Made by a program: the position numbers and the translations under genes. The notes beneath the pieces were generated by a model. The model was not told the origin of the DNA. It did not search any database and was given only the letters and a program-made list of their open reading frames with translations. DNA of 64,000 nucleotides from Lycorma delicatula (taxonomy: Eukaryota > Arthropoda > Insecta > Hemiptera > Fulgoridae). Positions 34,480-45,837 of the stretch are shown here, in pieces. The first letter of the stretch is position 1. Each line of letters begins with the position of its first letter. The stretch is taken from contig NC_134461.1 of NCBI RefSeq assembly GCF_047948215.1, positions 128,908,512 through 128,972,511 on the forward strand, read 5' to 3'.

Positions 34480-36032
34480 AGGGTCATTCAGTAATTGAAG
34501 AGGCAACGGCAACAGCGGAAAAACTCTTTGATAACTAGTCTGAGACTGTTTGGCGTTCAATTAGTCATCCCTGACATAAAAAACATCAAGTGTTCAAAAA
34601 TAATTTGCGTTCTTTTAACGTCTTTTGTTTTTTCAAAATGTGTGCTCTGCCTGAAACGTGGAATAACAGTGTGCTGTGAAAACATTTTTATTTTTTGAAA
34701 GTGTAAACGGCCGAAATTCAGTCGCGGTTTTTAAATCGGTATGTTAAAACGTGTATTAACTTTGTACATTTTTATGAGCGGATCAAGTATTTTAAATCGG
34801 ACAGAACGAGTGTAACCAATTTTCATCGTAGCGAAAGACCAATGGAAGTTTCGATTGAATTTTACAAAATCCCATCAATGTTCTCATTCAAGGGGACAGA
34901 CGCATAAAAATTTGAAAATTTGCTGAAATTTGTTGTGCGAATAACCGAACTGCCCGTTCCGTTATCCATGATAAACAGGATTACCGCCAAAGGTGTTCAA
35001 AATGGGGTCCGAGACAGTCGACTCAAAATCATAGACACCGGGATCCATATCTTTTTTTTCTGTTTAGCGTCCGGAACCATCGTCAGGATTACTTCATAGG
35101 ATGAATGAGAATGATATGTACGAGTGTATAATTTTATAAAATCTCAGATCGACCGTTTCTGAGATGTGTGGTTAATTGAAACTCAACCACTAAAGAACAC
35201 AGGTATCCACGATCTAGTATTCAAATCCGTATAAATGTAACTGCCTTTACTAGGATTTCAAAGTTAGAACTCTCTATTTCAAAATCAGCTGAATTGTGAA
35301 GACGCGTTCACCGCTGGGCCAACCCGATGGGTTCCGAATCCAATTTGTGCGGAATTTAAACGGTTTTTAACGAAGATAATGTTTTTAGATCGCGTAATAA
35401 CTTGTGATAAAACTTGAATTTGTTTTTTTGAAATGGATTCCGTCAGAGTATGGAATTTCCGCCAGGAAAAAATTTCATAGCTTACGCGTAAACTGATGGT
35501 AACAGTATATTGGGAATGTAAAGGCGAAATTCATTGTAATTATTTGGAAGAATAACGTGAAATCAACAGCGGGTATTATTTTAATATGCTCTAAAATAAA
35601 ATTAAACCCAAAAATAAAGTAAATACTATATCTTTCTCAAAAAATTTTATTGTTCTGTATGACACATCCACCCCTCCATTTCTCTCAAAAGTCGCGGAAA
35701 GCTTTACAAAAGTTAGGATGTGTTGCCATATCCGCATTACTGACCCGATTGATTTCATCAGATTTTTGTTTGTTTTGTCTTGGGGGAGTTTCTCAAGGAA
35801 TTTTAACGTCGTATCGAGTTCGGTACAATGAGCATGTCTCGAATGCGGTACAAGAATGATTCGGACACCAAGGTGAACGATTAATTACTGTAGAATAAGA
35901 AATCTCAGAGAATGACGGGACTAGTGCTTAAATGTAGCCGGGGATTATGTTAAAAAGTAGCATTAGTTTGTTGACATTGAATAAATAATCATTTTTCTAC
36001 AGTTATTTATCGTTTAATTATTGAACGACCCT
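34480..36032 (+). mobile_element. Mariner element with good ends, interrupted by a SINE
   Basis: The left end 34480-34500 (agggtcattcagtaattgaa) and the reverse complement of the right end 36012-36032 (agggtcgttcaataattaaa) match with few differences. Total length less the SINE is about 1.27 kb, normal for mariner. Plus-strand traces: YFKSDRTSVTNFHRSERPME, then RRIKI and NNRTARSVIHDKQDYRQRCS, then the SINE. They resume as ICAEFKRFLTKIMFLDRVIT followed by CDKT (first Asp), LMVTVYWECKGEI and EINSGYYFNML. Last come a region where the second Asp is lost (MTHPPLHFS in place of HDNARPH) and SSDFCLF (third Asp). Stops are frequent. The 69-aa frame at 35650-35859 is the last part of this transposase. 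Confidence 0.88.
35053..35331 (-). mobile_element. SINE family A, near full length, nested in mariner
   Basis: Inverted tail ctgtttagcgtccggaacca at the left, body, and tRNA-like head at the right ending ccgctgggccaacccgatgg. It interrupts the transposase between its N-terminal and catalytic domains. A clear target-site duplication was not readable. Confidence 0.88.
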
Positions 36033-37086
36033 CATATATATATATAATGATAAATTGTAATTGTTTATTCCTCATCTGAAGTAATCATTTCCTTCCGTGT
36101 TATGTTGTTACATTTTTATCATAACAGTTGTGATATTCAATGTTTTCTCAGGGTCAAGCGAGCGGTAGGATGCTTACTTGCTTTCTGCATATATTAATGT
36201 CCAATGCTATTTTCGTTATATCTATTGATGAGTTACAAGGTTTATTATCCTTTCATAATAACTGTAAAAAATCGTGGTTTATCTTAATTTTAATTCTATC
36301 ATTTTTCTGTTAACGTGTACAATTAATCACACTCGCGCACGCGCACGCTCACTGAGTCACACAAACACACGCACGCACAAATTGTTAAGAAAGTATGACA
36401 ATCTTTTACTGTATTATAAAAGTAAGGAATAAAATAGATACTCATCATATGGAATTCAGCGACTTCGTTTTGTGCAACCCCAGCCTGTGTTTGTAAGAAA
36501 AAATAGTTCAGTGTATTTTTGTGTTTTATTTTGTTCATAAATTTAGCTTTTCAATTAAATTAATAATAATTTATTTTCTATTTTACAGGTGAGTGAGTAT
36601 TCAGAATATTCATAAAATTCCTACATTAAATACAGTAGAGGTAAGGTTTAAGAAACAATCATAATTTAAATGTAGCCTGCAGAAAATTATATTAATTTAT
36701 AAATTAAATTTTGACTTTATTATATTAAGTCGTAAACTTTTATTAATTAAATCACAAAAAATTGCATTAATTTTGAGTAATTTTTAACGATTATTCGATA
36801 TGAAAACTGAGAAAAAAAGTCTGTCTATTTAGCTGTTGCAAAGGTTTTTACTGAACAAATAGACTTAGAATTAAAAAATATTCAATATGACTTGTTGCGA
36901 TATAAAACAAAACCGGTATAAAATTAAAAGTTTTCAACTTAACTAAATTGTTTATCTGTGAAACACTAAAAATATTCCATTTTTTCTGTTTAAAGGTTTT
37001 CATAATCTTTGCTTTTCATATGAATAAAAATCTTATTTCTATTTTGGTCTTCTGTAAACTGCCTTGAAAGCAACTTCACAGCATTT
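36033..37086. other. AT-rich non-coding DNA
   Basis: Starts with a short (TA)n at 36033-36047. A CA/GC-rich microsatellite-like stretch lies near 36330-36380. Nothing else was recognised. Confidence 0.5.
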
Positions 37087-37087
37087 T

Positions 37088-37690
37088 TACTTCCTTGTAC
37101 GAAGTCAAGAAAGTATTGTGATAGTGAAAAATTTCAGTTTTCAGATTTCAACGGAAATATCCATTTAGACCATCCCTGAATCCATTTTGACTAGTTTCAG
37201 CGTGATGTCTGTACATATGTATCTGTACACATGTGTCTTATGTGTCTGTGCATGTATCTCGCATAACTCAAAAACGACAGCCGTAGGATGCTGAAATTTT
37301 GAATTTAGGACTGTTGAAACATCTAGTTGTACACCTCCCCTTTTGATTGCAATCGACTGAACCAAAAGTGTCCAATAAAGCCCAAAATTCAAAACGTTTG
37401 AATTTTGGACTTTTTTTTAACTGCAGTAATAAGTCCTCATTGAGAGCTTTTCAACGATGTATCATGAGTGGTACTTATTTTCGTTGATTCCAGAGTTATA
37501 GACAAATAAAATATTAATTAATGAAATATTTGGGTCTAACAAGATGAAGGCACATCGGTTCAAATCCGACTTATATCCTTTTTTTAATTTTTTTTTTTTT
37601 TTAATTTAAATATATTGATATTGATTGATTTATTAATTTCTGACTGTAAAAACATTTTTACAATAAATAATAATTCAATATTAACAAAAA
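37088..37690. repeat. Long dispersed repeat R3, copy 2 (inverted relative to copy 1)
   Basis: Begins cttccttgtacgaagtc and proceeds through ttttcagatttcaacggaaa, catccctgaatccattttga, cataactcaaaaacgacagc, tcctcattgagagcttttca and aaggcacatcggttcaaatc to an AT-rich end and poly-A at 37685-37703. It includes a degenerate tgtgtctgtacatatgtat microsatellite. Confidence 0.8.
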
Positions 37691-37703
37691 AAAAAAAAAA
37701 AAA

Positions 37704-39002
37704 ATTGTAATAAAAAATATAAATATATAAAAATTGTATAGACGTACAAGAAAGTTGTGTGATGCCCACATCAGATTTTTTTTTCTTGTAATTATATTTT
37801 GCCAATGTTTTTTTATTTAGTAATTTTGAGTTCGTATTTTTCTGTTCTAAGTTTGTCTCTTTTTTATTTTATTTTTTTTAGAAACTGTAAATTTTGTATT
37901 TTTTCTTTTAATATTCATTATCACACATTTCCTCTTCTTTTATGTCTAATTCATTTAATTTTTTTTTTTTTCATTTATTTCAACCATTTCTTCTTAAGTT
38001 TTATGAAGTAATATTAAATATTTGTTTCGTCAGTCTGCTTTTACTATTTCTTTTTAAAAAATGTCCAAAGAAGCGTAATCTTTTTTTCGTATCGAAACTG
38101 TAATTTTTTTCAAATTTCTATTACAATTTTTCGTTTTAATTCTGTATTTTATTATTATTTCTGCAGCTTGGGCCTAATATTTTGCTTTCTTAATTAATAA
38201 TTTTTTCGTTGATGATTAAAAATGTATTGTTTCTGCACGTTATAAACGTACAGGTTTTATTGTTATGTATAAATTTCGCGTTACGGTATAGATTTTTGTT
38301 ATAAATGTTTCTTGTCAAGAGATTGGCATAAGACATTTTATTAAAATACTGGAATTAGCATTTTAATAATAAACATTAAACAATATTTATTGAATTAATT
38401 TTTTAAAATTACTTGAAACAATAAATCATCCTTTTAGAAATATTTATGTCCCTTTAAAAAGATGATCCCACTAATAAGAAAGTGTGTAACCTACATCACG
38501 TATATTACTTTGTCCAGATAAGCGTTAAGATTTATTTTCGCTAAGTTTAGGTTTATAATGTAATTAAATTCCAAAAAAATAATGTGGGGTGCGAAAATAT
38601 ACACTTTTAACTCCCGAATCTGACGTTCCCTAAAATACATCAGGAAAAACTCCTTTGAATTATTATCAATATAATGTAGTCGAATGTTAGTTGCACACAA
38701 ACTAATGTACAATAAGTTAAAGCAGATGAAATACAGTTATTGATCAAGAGTTAAAACGTTTTGTATGTACTGTCAAAAGTTTTATTTCGTTTTATACACA
38801 TTTAAAATCTAACACATTTTGATACGTTTTGCTTGTAAACTTCAAAACTTTCACGTTTGCATTTATTTAGTTTCTATGGAATTTTTTCTTAACATTTTAC
38901 TCAAAATCAAACTCTCCATATGTTTTGTTTAAAATTTTTATGTGTCTATTAATTTATTAACAAATTTATTTTGCACAAAACATAAAAAGTATGTTTTTCG
39001 AC
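37704..39002. other. AT-rich, T-rich non-coding DNA
   Basis: Long T-rich stretches produce hydrophobic chance frames at 37584-38011. No supported gene. Confidence 0.5.
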
Positions 39003-39004
39003 CC

Positions 39005-39250
39005 CAATCTTTTGTCTGTTAGTATCTTCTCATCTCGGATTTCTTAAAAACTATTAAAAATACAGTTCGGGTATTATTTTTTCAATTTTTCAGATCAGAT
39101 TTCATGTAAAATCACTAAATTTACTCCTTAATTTGAGTTCTAAGAATTACAGTCGGCTTAATTTCACCGAACTCGAAGAAATCAAGGAGAAATCTTTCGA
39201 CCGCCAACAATGGATAACGAAGCGTTTCTGAACCTATGTTTTTGTTATGA
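39005..39250 (+). repeat. Dispersed repeat R8, copy 1
   Basis: tttcttaaaaactattaaaa, ttcaatttttcagatcagat and atttactccttaatttgagt recur in order and on the same strand at about 41740-41960. Confidence 0.6.
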
Positions 39251-39380
39251 ACTTTTTTTTTATTTTCACCAGTTCACCTGGAAGTTTGTTAAATTCTTCA
39301 TGAATCATTCTGCGTATATATGTATATATAATTGAAAAATATGCTATTAAAACTGGTATTCATTAAATAACTATATACTC

Positions 39381-39432
39381 GTTTTTTAAAATGCAAGAGA
39401 AAATTAATATTTTCTCTTGCAATTTAAAAAAC
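39381..39432. repeat. Near-perfect inverted repeat (hairpin)
   Basis: The arms of 24 bases (39381-39404 and 39409-39432; core atgcaagagaaaat) pair with a single mismatch around a 4-base spacer. There is no associated coding sequence. Confidence 0.9.
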
Positions 39433-40540
39433 TACCTATAAAACACACATTTTTCGTAATTTTTAGATCCCAGGTGTTTTTCAAAATATAAGTCTACATA
39501 CGATTTCAGTTTTCTGATTATAATTATAGTTACATATAAGGTAAAGTAGGTGACCAGTTAAAAAAGATCATCTACCTGAATTTTGTCAAATTTCGACGTT
39601 TCGCACACTAAGGAGTCCACAAAGACTAAAAGAATACAAACATTTTTTCTGCTTAAATATAAGTACGTTCTTAGCATGTATGTCACACTGTTTTTCAGTA
39701 ATTTACCTTAAAACTGGATAACAGATTTTGCTCAACTTGTCAATAGATATTTAACGTGTTAAAATTTTAGGAAAATTTGCGAATTTTTCATTTTCAACTT
39801 TATACTATCCCGTTTAACAAATAATTTTTTAAAAAATGTAGCGCATAGGCAGTATATATAATTTAAGAAAAAAATTGAAATATTTTTACCCTCATTCCCA
39901 AAAACTGCAATTATACAATTATATTTATTTATTTATTTTTTTGCATACCTCAGACTGAAGTAGCAATACGTTTAACATAATCAAACTGCGACACTTTTAA
40001 TACAATTTCCTGCCGTACACGTATGCAAATCTTTTTACTCTTAAAGTTCTTTGCCCATAATTTACAAAAACATTACGAAAAATATTTTGTGATGAATTTA
40101 AGGAGTTTTAAATTGCACAAATCAAGTTATAAAGTTAGGTCAAGTAAGGGAAGCTTAAGTAAAGAGGGGCTAAGCGTATGTGGATTTGAGAGGACCTCCA
40201 AATTTGAGGAAACCTCGAATGAGAGACTTCTTAGGACTTCAATCGTATACTCAGAAGTAGGTAAATTTTGTCAACTAATTTAATGACCCTTGGGTATTAG
40301 ACGCTGATGGTATTTGGTCTTATTCGAAGATTCATAAAAAGGCTAACCCTTTTTGCCTCGCGCAAAAAGCCTTTTCTCTTTTTCTTCGTTTCTGTTTGCT
40401 CAGTCATATTCTCTTAATTAGGTGATTCATAAATAGGTGTCAGTTTGATTATATATGCAGGTAATTTCATTCAGGTGTGGGAGACGAATGTCTTTTTTTT
40501 ATCCTATTATTCTTTTGGTTGATTTCTTCAGATTGAATTA
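39433..40540. other. AT-rich non-coding DNA
   Basis: An 86-aa frame at 40023-40283 has a moderate composition but no family resemblance. A small inverted repeat, aaaaggctaacccttttt with gcaaaaagcctttt, lies at 40335-40375. Confidence 0.45.
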
Positions 40541-40544
40541 ACAG

Positions 40545-40850
40545 ATTATTATGAAAATCATCGTTAGCTGATTTTTATGTACGATTACTTCTGAATGTGT
40601 GGGTTGTGGATGCCATTTAATTTTAATTACAATCAGTCAAGAAAGTTGAAGGAAGATACGATCACCGTAGATCCCGTAGCTGAAAATTTTACTCGGAGTA
40701 AAATATATTTTACATAATATTTTATTTACAATGTTCCATCTAATTTGTCTCATAAGTAGCAGTTATTCGAGGGCAAAGCCCCTTGATAACCCGAATAAAA
40801 CATTCTTGGCAAAGCCGAGAAAGTTATGAAACATTTTTCCGGCTTTTATA
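40545..40850 (-). repeat. Dispersed repeat R9, copy 3, with stem-loops at one end
   Basis: On minus, tacggtgatcgtatcttcc then ctgattgtaattaaaatta and attcagaagtaatcgtac match 20745-20905. At the right end, two stem-loops share gcaaag: gggcaaagccc (40771-40781) lies within outer arms ttattcg/cgaataa (40763-40798), and cttggcaaagccgag is at 40805-40819. Confidence 0.55.
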
Positions 40851-41738
40851 TTTTATAATTTAATTGCTGTACTTGTAAATTTTGATTATTTTAGTTTAAT
40901 ACATTTCTTAAAGTGTTATTAAAAATACTTCATAATTTTATATTCCGGTTCAGTTTCCAATCGATGCAGAATAAAAATTTATTTCATTTTTGATGGTAAT
41001 TTTTTTTTATAAAATTAAATTTAAAAAAAAATTGCGGTAAATAAAATATTTTTATTTCAATTATTTACAAACTTTGATCTACTCGTATATTATTTAAAGG
41101 ATTTGCTTGCAGTTTCATAAATTTTATGAAATTCCTAGACTTATTAATTTGTATAAACGTAATTTTTGTAATTTGACTAAAACTACTGAGGCATTTTATA
41201 AAATGCCAGAAATACGCTAGACGGAGTGTAAAATAAGTCTACTAAACTCCAACGTTTGACAAATTGACTAGGGCTTTCGTAAAAAGACCGATTGCATAAT
41301 TCCACCTCCGACATACATACCGGTATTGTACACCTTATATAGATGTCACGAAGGAATGGAAAGAATTTGCGTTACATGTTCTAAAAATAAAACAAAAGGA
41401 TAATAAGGTTCGTATAAACACGAGTCCGGAAACGTTGTCTGTAATACAGTTTTATTTATTAATTTTTTAATAATTGATTCTGTTTCTAAATATTTTCCAT
41501 TGTTGAAATAAACCTTTTTTTGCTTTAAAATTATAATATAATATTTTTCTTGCCAGGTTTCGGTCTGTTTTATTTTTAATAAAGGTCCAATTTCTTAAAT
41601 GCTTCTTTAAGGTCGGTCAATCTTACGTAGATGACGTAAAAACTAAATTGTCTACAAGATATACGTCAAAATTTGATTTGTTTACTTGAAATTTAACGAA
41701 ATTATTATATTTTAAACCTAAAACATCCTGTTTTACAA
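40851..41738. other. AT-rich non-coding DNA
   Basis: No supported feature. Confidence 0.5.
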
Positions 41739-41739
41739 C

Positions 41740-41960
41740 TCAATTTTTTTCTGATTTCAATATATTTCTTAAAAATTAGTAAAAATATAGTCCTCGGATC
41801 TATTTTATTCAATCTTTCAGGTCAAGTAACATATAAAACCATCAAATTTACCCCTGAATTTAAGTTGTAAGAATTTCATTTTACCTTTGGAACAAAAATC
41901 GGGGGAAAATGTATTTTTGTAGCTTAACTCGAGAGGGAAGCGTATGCGGACACGTGCTTA
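41740..41960 (+). repeat. Dispersed repeat R8, copy 2
   Basis: tttcttaaaaattagtaaaa, ttcaatctttcaggtcaagt and atttacccctgaatttaagt align with 39040-39145. Confidence 0.6.
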
Positions 41961-43305
41961 GATGAGTTTTTTATTTTATTTTAACTTGTAGAAAATATTT
42001 TGAAATTATTTAAGTTTTTTTCCTGTTTATGTAATTTAAATGTCATTCTACGTACTTAAAATTATTAACAATCTTTTTTCGTTAATGATATATTTTGTTG
42101 TTTAAAATTTGTGTTTATCTAAACTAAAATCATATAAAACCTAAACTAAGTTGTTTTTTTTTTTTAATTTATTACGGCAATAGACTACAACGTTTTTTTT
42201 TTTGTTTTTTTTTTAAATACTGTTCAGGAATTTCGAATTTATAAGATAAGTAAAGATTTTTGTGTAATTTTAACTACTTTGTAATTTTAAAAAATTGTTT
42301 TGAAACAAAAAAACTATCAAAATTCACCTGATAGGTCACCATTAGGTCGCCATTTAGGTTTTTTTTGAGTAATTTTTAACAAACTAATAGATGGATCTGA
42401 TGTGTTTCTTTATACACGAGACGAGGTAAATAAATAAAATGATGAATCGAATAATAATTTAATTATTAAAATTTAGATAATAAAATTCAATTTAATTATT
42501 AAATTTTCTACATTGAATTCTTTTTTCAAATAACATTAAAATTGTTTTCACATATAATGAAAATCAGTAACATACAAAAAGTTGTTTTTTTTTGTGAAAG
42601 AAAATAGTTTAAAAATGTTATTAATTTAGGCTCGATAAAAATAACCAAAAATAGCTAAAAAATCATAAAATTCGGTGTTTACAAAAAAGAAAAAAATCAC
42701 GAAACAATTTTCAATAAGGGTACGGTATATTTCTCTTGTTATGGCTTTTATCGATCGAAAGATTTCTAAAGGTAGATTTATTTCATCTTGAAAATGAGAT
42801 AAATCTATCGTTAAAAAAAGATATAGTGTACTCTATTTTAAGAACGGTTGATGTTAACTTAGAAGTCAAATTCTTATTTTTATAATCTTTTACGAATGTT
42901 GATCGAAAGCTTTAATGAGGTTCACAAAACAATTTTTGAAAACTTTTAAAACCTACTAAAAACTAGTAAAGCGGTTGACAAATTATTTTTAAATGTAAAA
43001 TAATGAATCATAATTTAAATTAACATTGTTAAAGGAATTAATAAAATTATATTTTTAAGTGAATCAAAAAAAACTTATTTGGGCAATAAAAAATATTTTT
43101 TGCGTTGTTTTACATTTTTAATCGTTAGAAAATTAGGATAAATATTTTTTTATTAACTAATAATTCAATTCTTTTTTTCTATACGTAAATTTATTCACAT
43201 ATAAATAAATAACTGATCGATTCAATGAACGGATGTTTCTTTTGTCCCTGGTCAACTTTTCTTATTAACTATTCTACGATTCAATTAGATCCAAGTTCAA
43301 ATCCT
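41961..43305. other. AT-rich non-coding DNA
   Basis: An imperfect inverted repeat near 42772-42806 (agatttatttcatctt with aaaatgagataaatct) is the only structure seen. Confidence 0.45.
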
Positions 43306-43307
43306 TA

Positions 43308-43352
43308 TAATCATCAGCATGCAGTGTTCTCCCTGTTGACAGGTCCCTGGCA
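43308..43352 (+). repeat. Short repeat shared with 21518-21560
   Basis: atcatcagcatgcagtgttc then gacaggtccctggca resembles tcatcatgcggtgttctg...ggcagttccctggca. It abuts the SINE that follows. Confidence 0.45.
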
Positions 43353-43647
43353 CCAACCCACTGGGCCGATCTAGTGGTGAACGCGTCTTCCCAAATCAGC
43401 CGATTTGGAATTCGAGAGTTCCAGCGTTCAAGTCCTAGTAAATACTATACGGATTTGAATACTAGACCGTGGTTACCGGTGTTCTTTGGTGGTTGGTTGG
43501 TGGTTTCAATTAACCACACATCTCAAGTACGGTCCAACTGAGAATGTACAAGACTACACTTCATTTACACTCATACATATCATCCTCATTCATCCTCTGA
43601 AGTAGTAATGGTGTTTCCCGGTGGCTAAACAGGAAAAAGAAAGAAAA
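43353..43647 (+). mobile_element. SINE family A, full length
   Basis: Head ctgggccgatctagtggtga (A box), caaatcagccgatttgga, a B-box-like gcgttcaagtcctagtaa, then gaccgtggttaccggtgttc, ggtttcaattaaccacacat and the tail gtggctaaacaggaaaaaga. The tail ends in an AG-rich run in place of poly-A. Confidence 0.92.
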
Positions 43648-44150
43648 AGTAGTCTTATCTCACTTCCCTGCCTAATACTAACCGATTTGTGACATTCTCA
43701 TTCATTTTCACAGCTGCTTTTTTCGTCATTTACATTCTCTGAATCAGTCTCCTATTTTTTATAAACGTACGTTTAAACGGATTATCAGTGAACCTCGATT
43801 TTTGGGGTTCGTTTAAAGAATTTTCACAACTATTTTTGAATTAAAAATAGGCTTGGACTTAAAAGTCTGTTGTAAATAATGTAATCTTGAAATAAATAGT
43901 AGTAAAATTTAAAAAAGATGCGATATATTTTGACAGTCGATTTTTTTAAACACTTTTTTTCAACTTCACAGATTGTGCTTGACCACGCAATAAATTCTCA
44001 TTAATTGTGTTATGCAGTAATGATATTACAATCAAATTGTTGGATATTCTCTTAACTATACACCGTATGAATAATTTATTCTCATATATTTTTCACGATG
44101 CGATTACATCATATGCACAGTTCATTGTTCTTTTATAATACTGCATGTGA
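43648..44150. other. AT-rich non-coding DNA
   Basis: No supported feature. Confidence 0.5.
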
Positions 44151-44169
44151 TCATGAAAAGAATAAATTA

Positions 44170-44395
44170 TTATTGTCAAAATGTTTTATTATAACAAACA
44201 TAGCAATTTTTACACACACTAATACACACTTTCGCGTCGGGTTGATCACAATGTAAGCGTATTTCATACAAATTACACCGAGCATAACCATTAAGAAAGG
44301 ACAACTACGTTTGTTCCTTTTCATTGAAAACTCCCACGACAAATTTATCCAACGTCATACTGCGTGACCTCCTCACTGTCTGTAAGTGGAAAACA
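44170..44395 (-). other. Cys-rich reading frame, possible decayed transposase C-terminus
   Basis: On minus, one frame (not the annotated 63-aa one) reads through RCNLYEIRLHCDQPDA and VCISVCKNCYVCYNKTF with six Cys in about 35 residues. Upstream is LDKFVVGVFNEKEQT then a stop, and an acceptor-like tttccacttacag at about 44387-44398. The pattern recalls zinc-ribbon tails of some DDE transposases (piggyBac type), but the Cys spacing does not match well. I do not assign a function. Confidence 0.3.
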
Positions 44396-45036
44396 TGAGT
44401 TACAAAATGATTGAGAATAAACCTTTTATGGCCCGATAATGATGACGATAAAGAAATTATCGGTTTGATGTAAAAATGTTCTGTTTAACTCAAAACTATT
44501 TGGGCATTGATAATTTTCTTTTTTTTTAAATATAGAATATATAACAGTCACTTAGTTACATGCATTAAACGATGAAAAACAAAAAAAGGTTAACATTTCT
44601 AATCAAAAATAAAAAATAAGTTATTAAAATGTATCTAGATGAATCTTTATTTTAGTTTTTTTTTTTTTTTTTACTAAAAACAAATTTGAATTATGAGTAG
44701 AATTAATGTGAAAATGATAATCATCTACATATACAAATTTAAGTAACGTCTTATTCTCTATACTGACACAAGGACGCCGTGCTCTAATTCCTTGATGTTT
44801 ACTTATCGGTTTTAAACTACAATTAAATATAAAGTACATAATGTGTATAACTTTCGAGCTTCTTAATAAAAAAGATAAAAATAAATAAATAAAATAAGTA
44901 CGATGTACTTTTTTGAGGAAGAAATGTTGATTTAATTTTTCAAAATAGTATACAAATATATTTTTTTTATTATTGCTAATGTCTATGTAAAATCTGTTCA
45001 ACTGGTGAACAATAAGCAACCCCTTCACCAACCCGC
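44396..45036. other. AT-rich DNA with a 135-aa minus-strand ORF of unknown nature
   Basis: The frame at 45031-44624 is the longest one not explained by a transposon. It is Lys/Phe/Tyr rich, with one less biased stretch (residues about 75-115, containing KHQGIRARRPCV). It has no recognised domain. It may be chance. Confidence 0.3.
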
Positions 45037-45037
45037 A

Positions 45038-45270
45038 AAGGACCGTTGAAATGAGGATGATATGAATGACGTAAATAAAGTGTAATCTTGTATAACTCCG
45101 TCACATCTTTCCTAAAATGTAAGGTTAATTGAACCCCAACCACCAAAGTACACCGATATAAAAATAATTAGCCTGTATTGGATTTAAACCTTAGAACCTT
45201 CGACTTCGAAAATCAACTGTTAAACAAGTGATTTACAACGACGAGTTTACCATTAGACTATCCTGTTGGA
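45038..45270 (-). mobile_element. SINE family A, degenerate
   Basis: From left: gaggatgatatgaatgac, aagtgtaatcttgtataact, the body accccaaccaccaaagtaca, and the head ending accattagactatcctgttg. The 3' tail is lost. Confidence 0.8.
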
Positions 45271-45400
45271 CTATAAATATATAATAAATAATTATTTGTT
45301 TACTCCTTAATTTGGATTTTATTTCCTCATCATTAATCGCTTTCTCAGGTGTATATATATATATTTATACATTTCATCAGAACATATTAAAATATTGAAT
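45271..45400. other. AT-rich spacer
   Basis: Contains a short (TA)n at 45352-45364. Confidence 0.5.
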
Positions 45401-45731
45401 ATTGTACCGGTTGATTCAAACAGGACTTTAGAACTTTAAAAGCATATAAAATTTTATTAAGATAGCTTACAGATTCAGTTGATTTCTCATTTCATCAAGT
45501 TTTTCACCCGACATTCACTTTGGTTTTCCATTTGTAATGCGACATACATTCCACCTGAAGTCGATTCCATTCTAGATTGTAGCCAGCAAGTCGGGCGTGC
45601 ATCTGCGGTTTTAATTCATTCTTAGCTCAACAAGATCAGCAGGCAAAAGTGGGAATAAACCCGATCTTTTATGAAACCCCACAGGAAAAAGTCTAGCGGA
45701 GTCAAATCTGTGGAGCGAGATGTCCATGGAA

Positions 45732-45770
45732 GATTAATCATGAACGACCAATTGTCGTTCATGATTAATC
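45732..45770. repeat. Perfect hairpin 1 in the transposase
   Basis: The arms gattaatcatgaacgac (45732-45748) and gtcgttcatgattaatc (45754-45770) are perfect 17-base inverted copies with a 5-base spacer. Relative to the family's usual spacing between the GRWI and WPPRSPD blocks, this site holds about 19 extra bases. Confidence 0.95.
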
Positions 45771-45801
45771 CACCGACCTGAGAATCGAGTATCAAGAAAA
45801 T

Positions 45802-45837
45802 CACGGACTTCTATCATCTATATGATAGAAGTCCGTG
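45802..45837. repeat. Perfect hairpin 2 in the transposase
   Basis: The arms cacggacttctatcat (45802-45817) and atgatagaagtccgtg (45822-45837) are perfect 16-base inverted copies with a 4-base spacer, 31 bases from hairpin 1. Confidence 0.95.

Noticed and set aside
44624..45031. A 135-aa minus-strand gene
   Set aside because: The longest unexplained frame, but mostly low complexity; kept only as an unassigned ORF.
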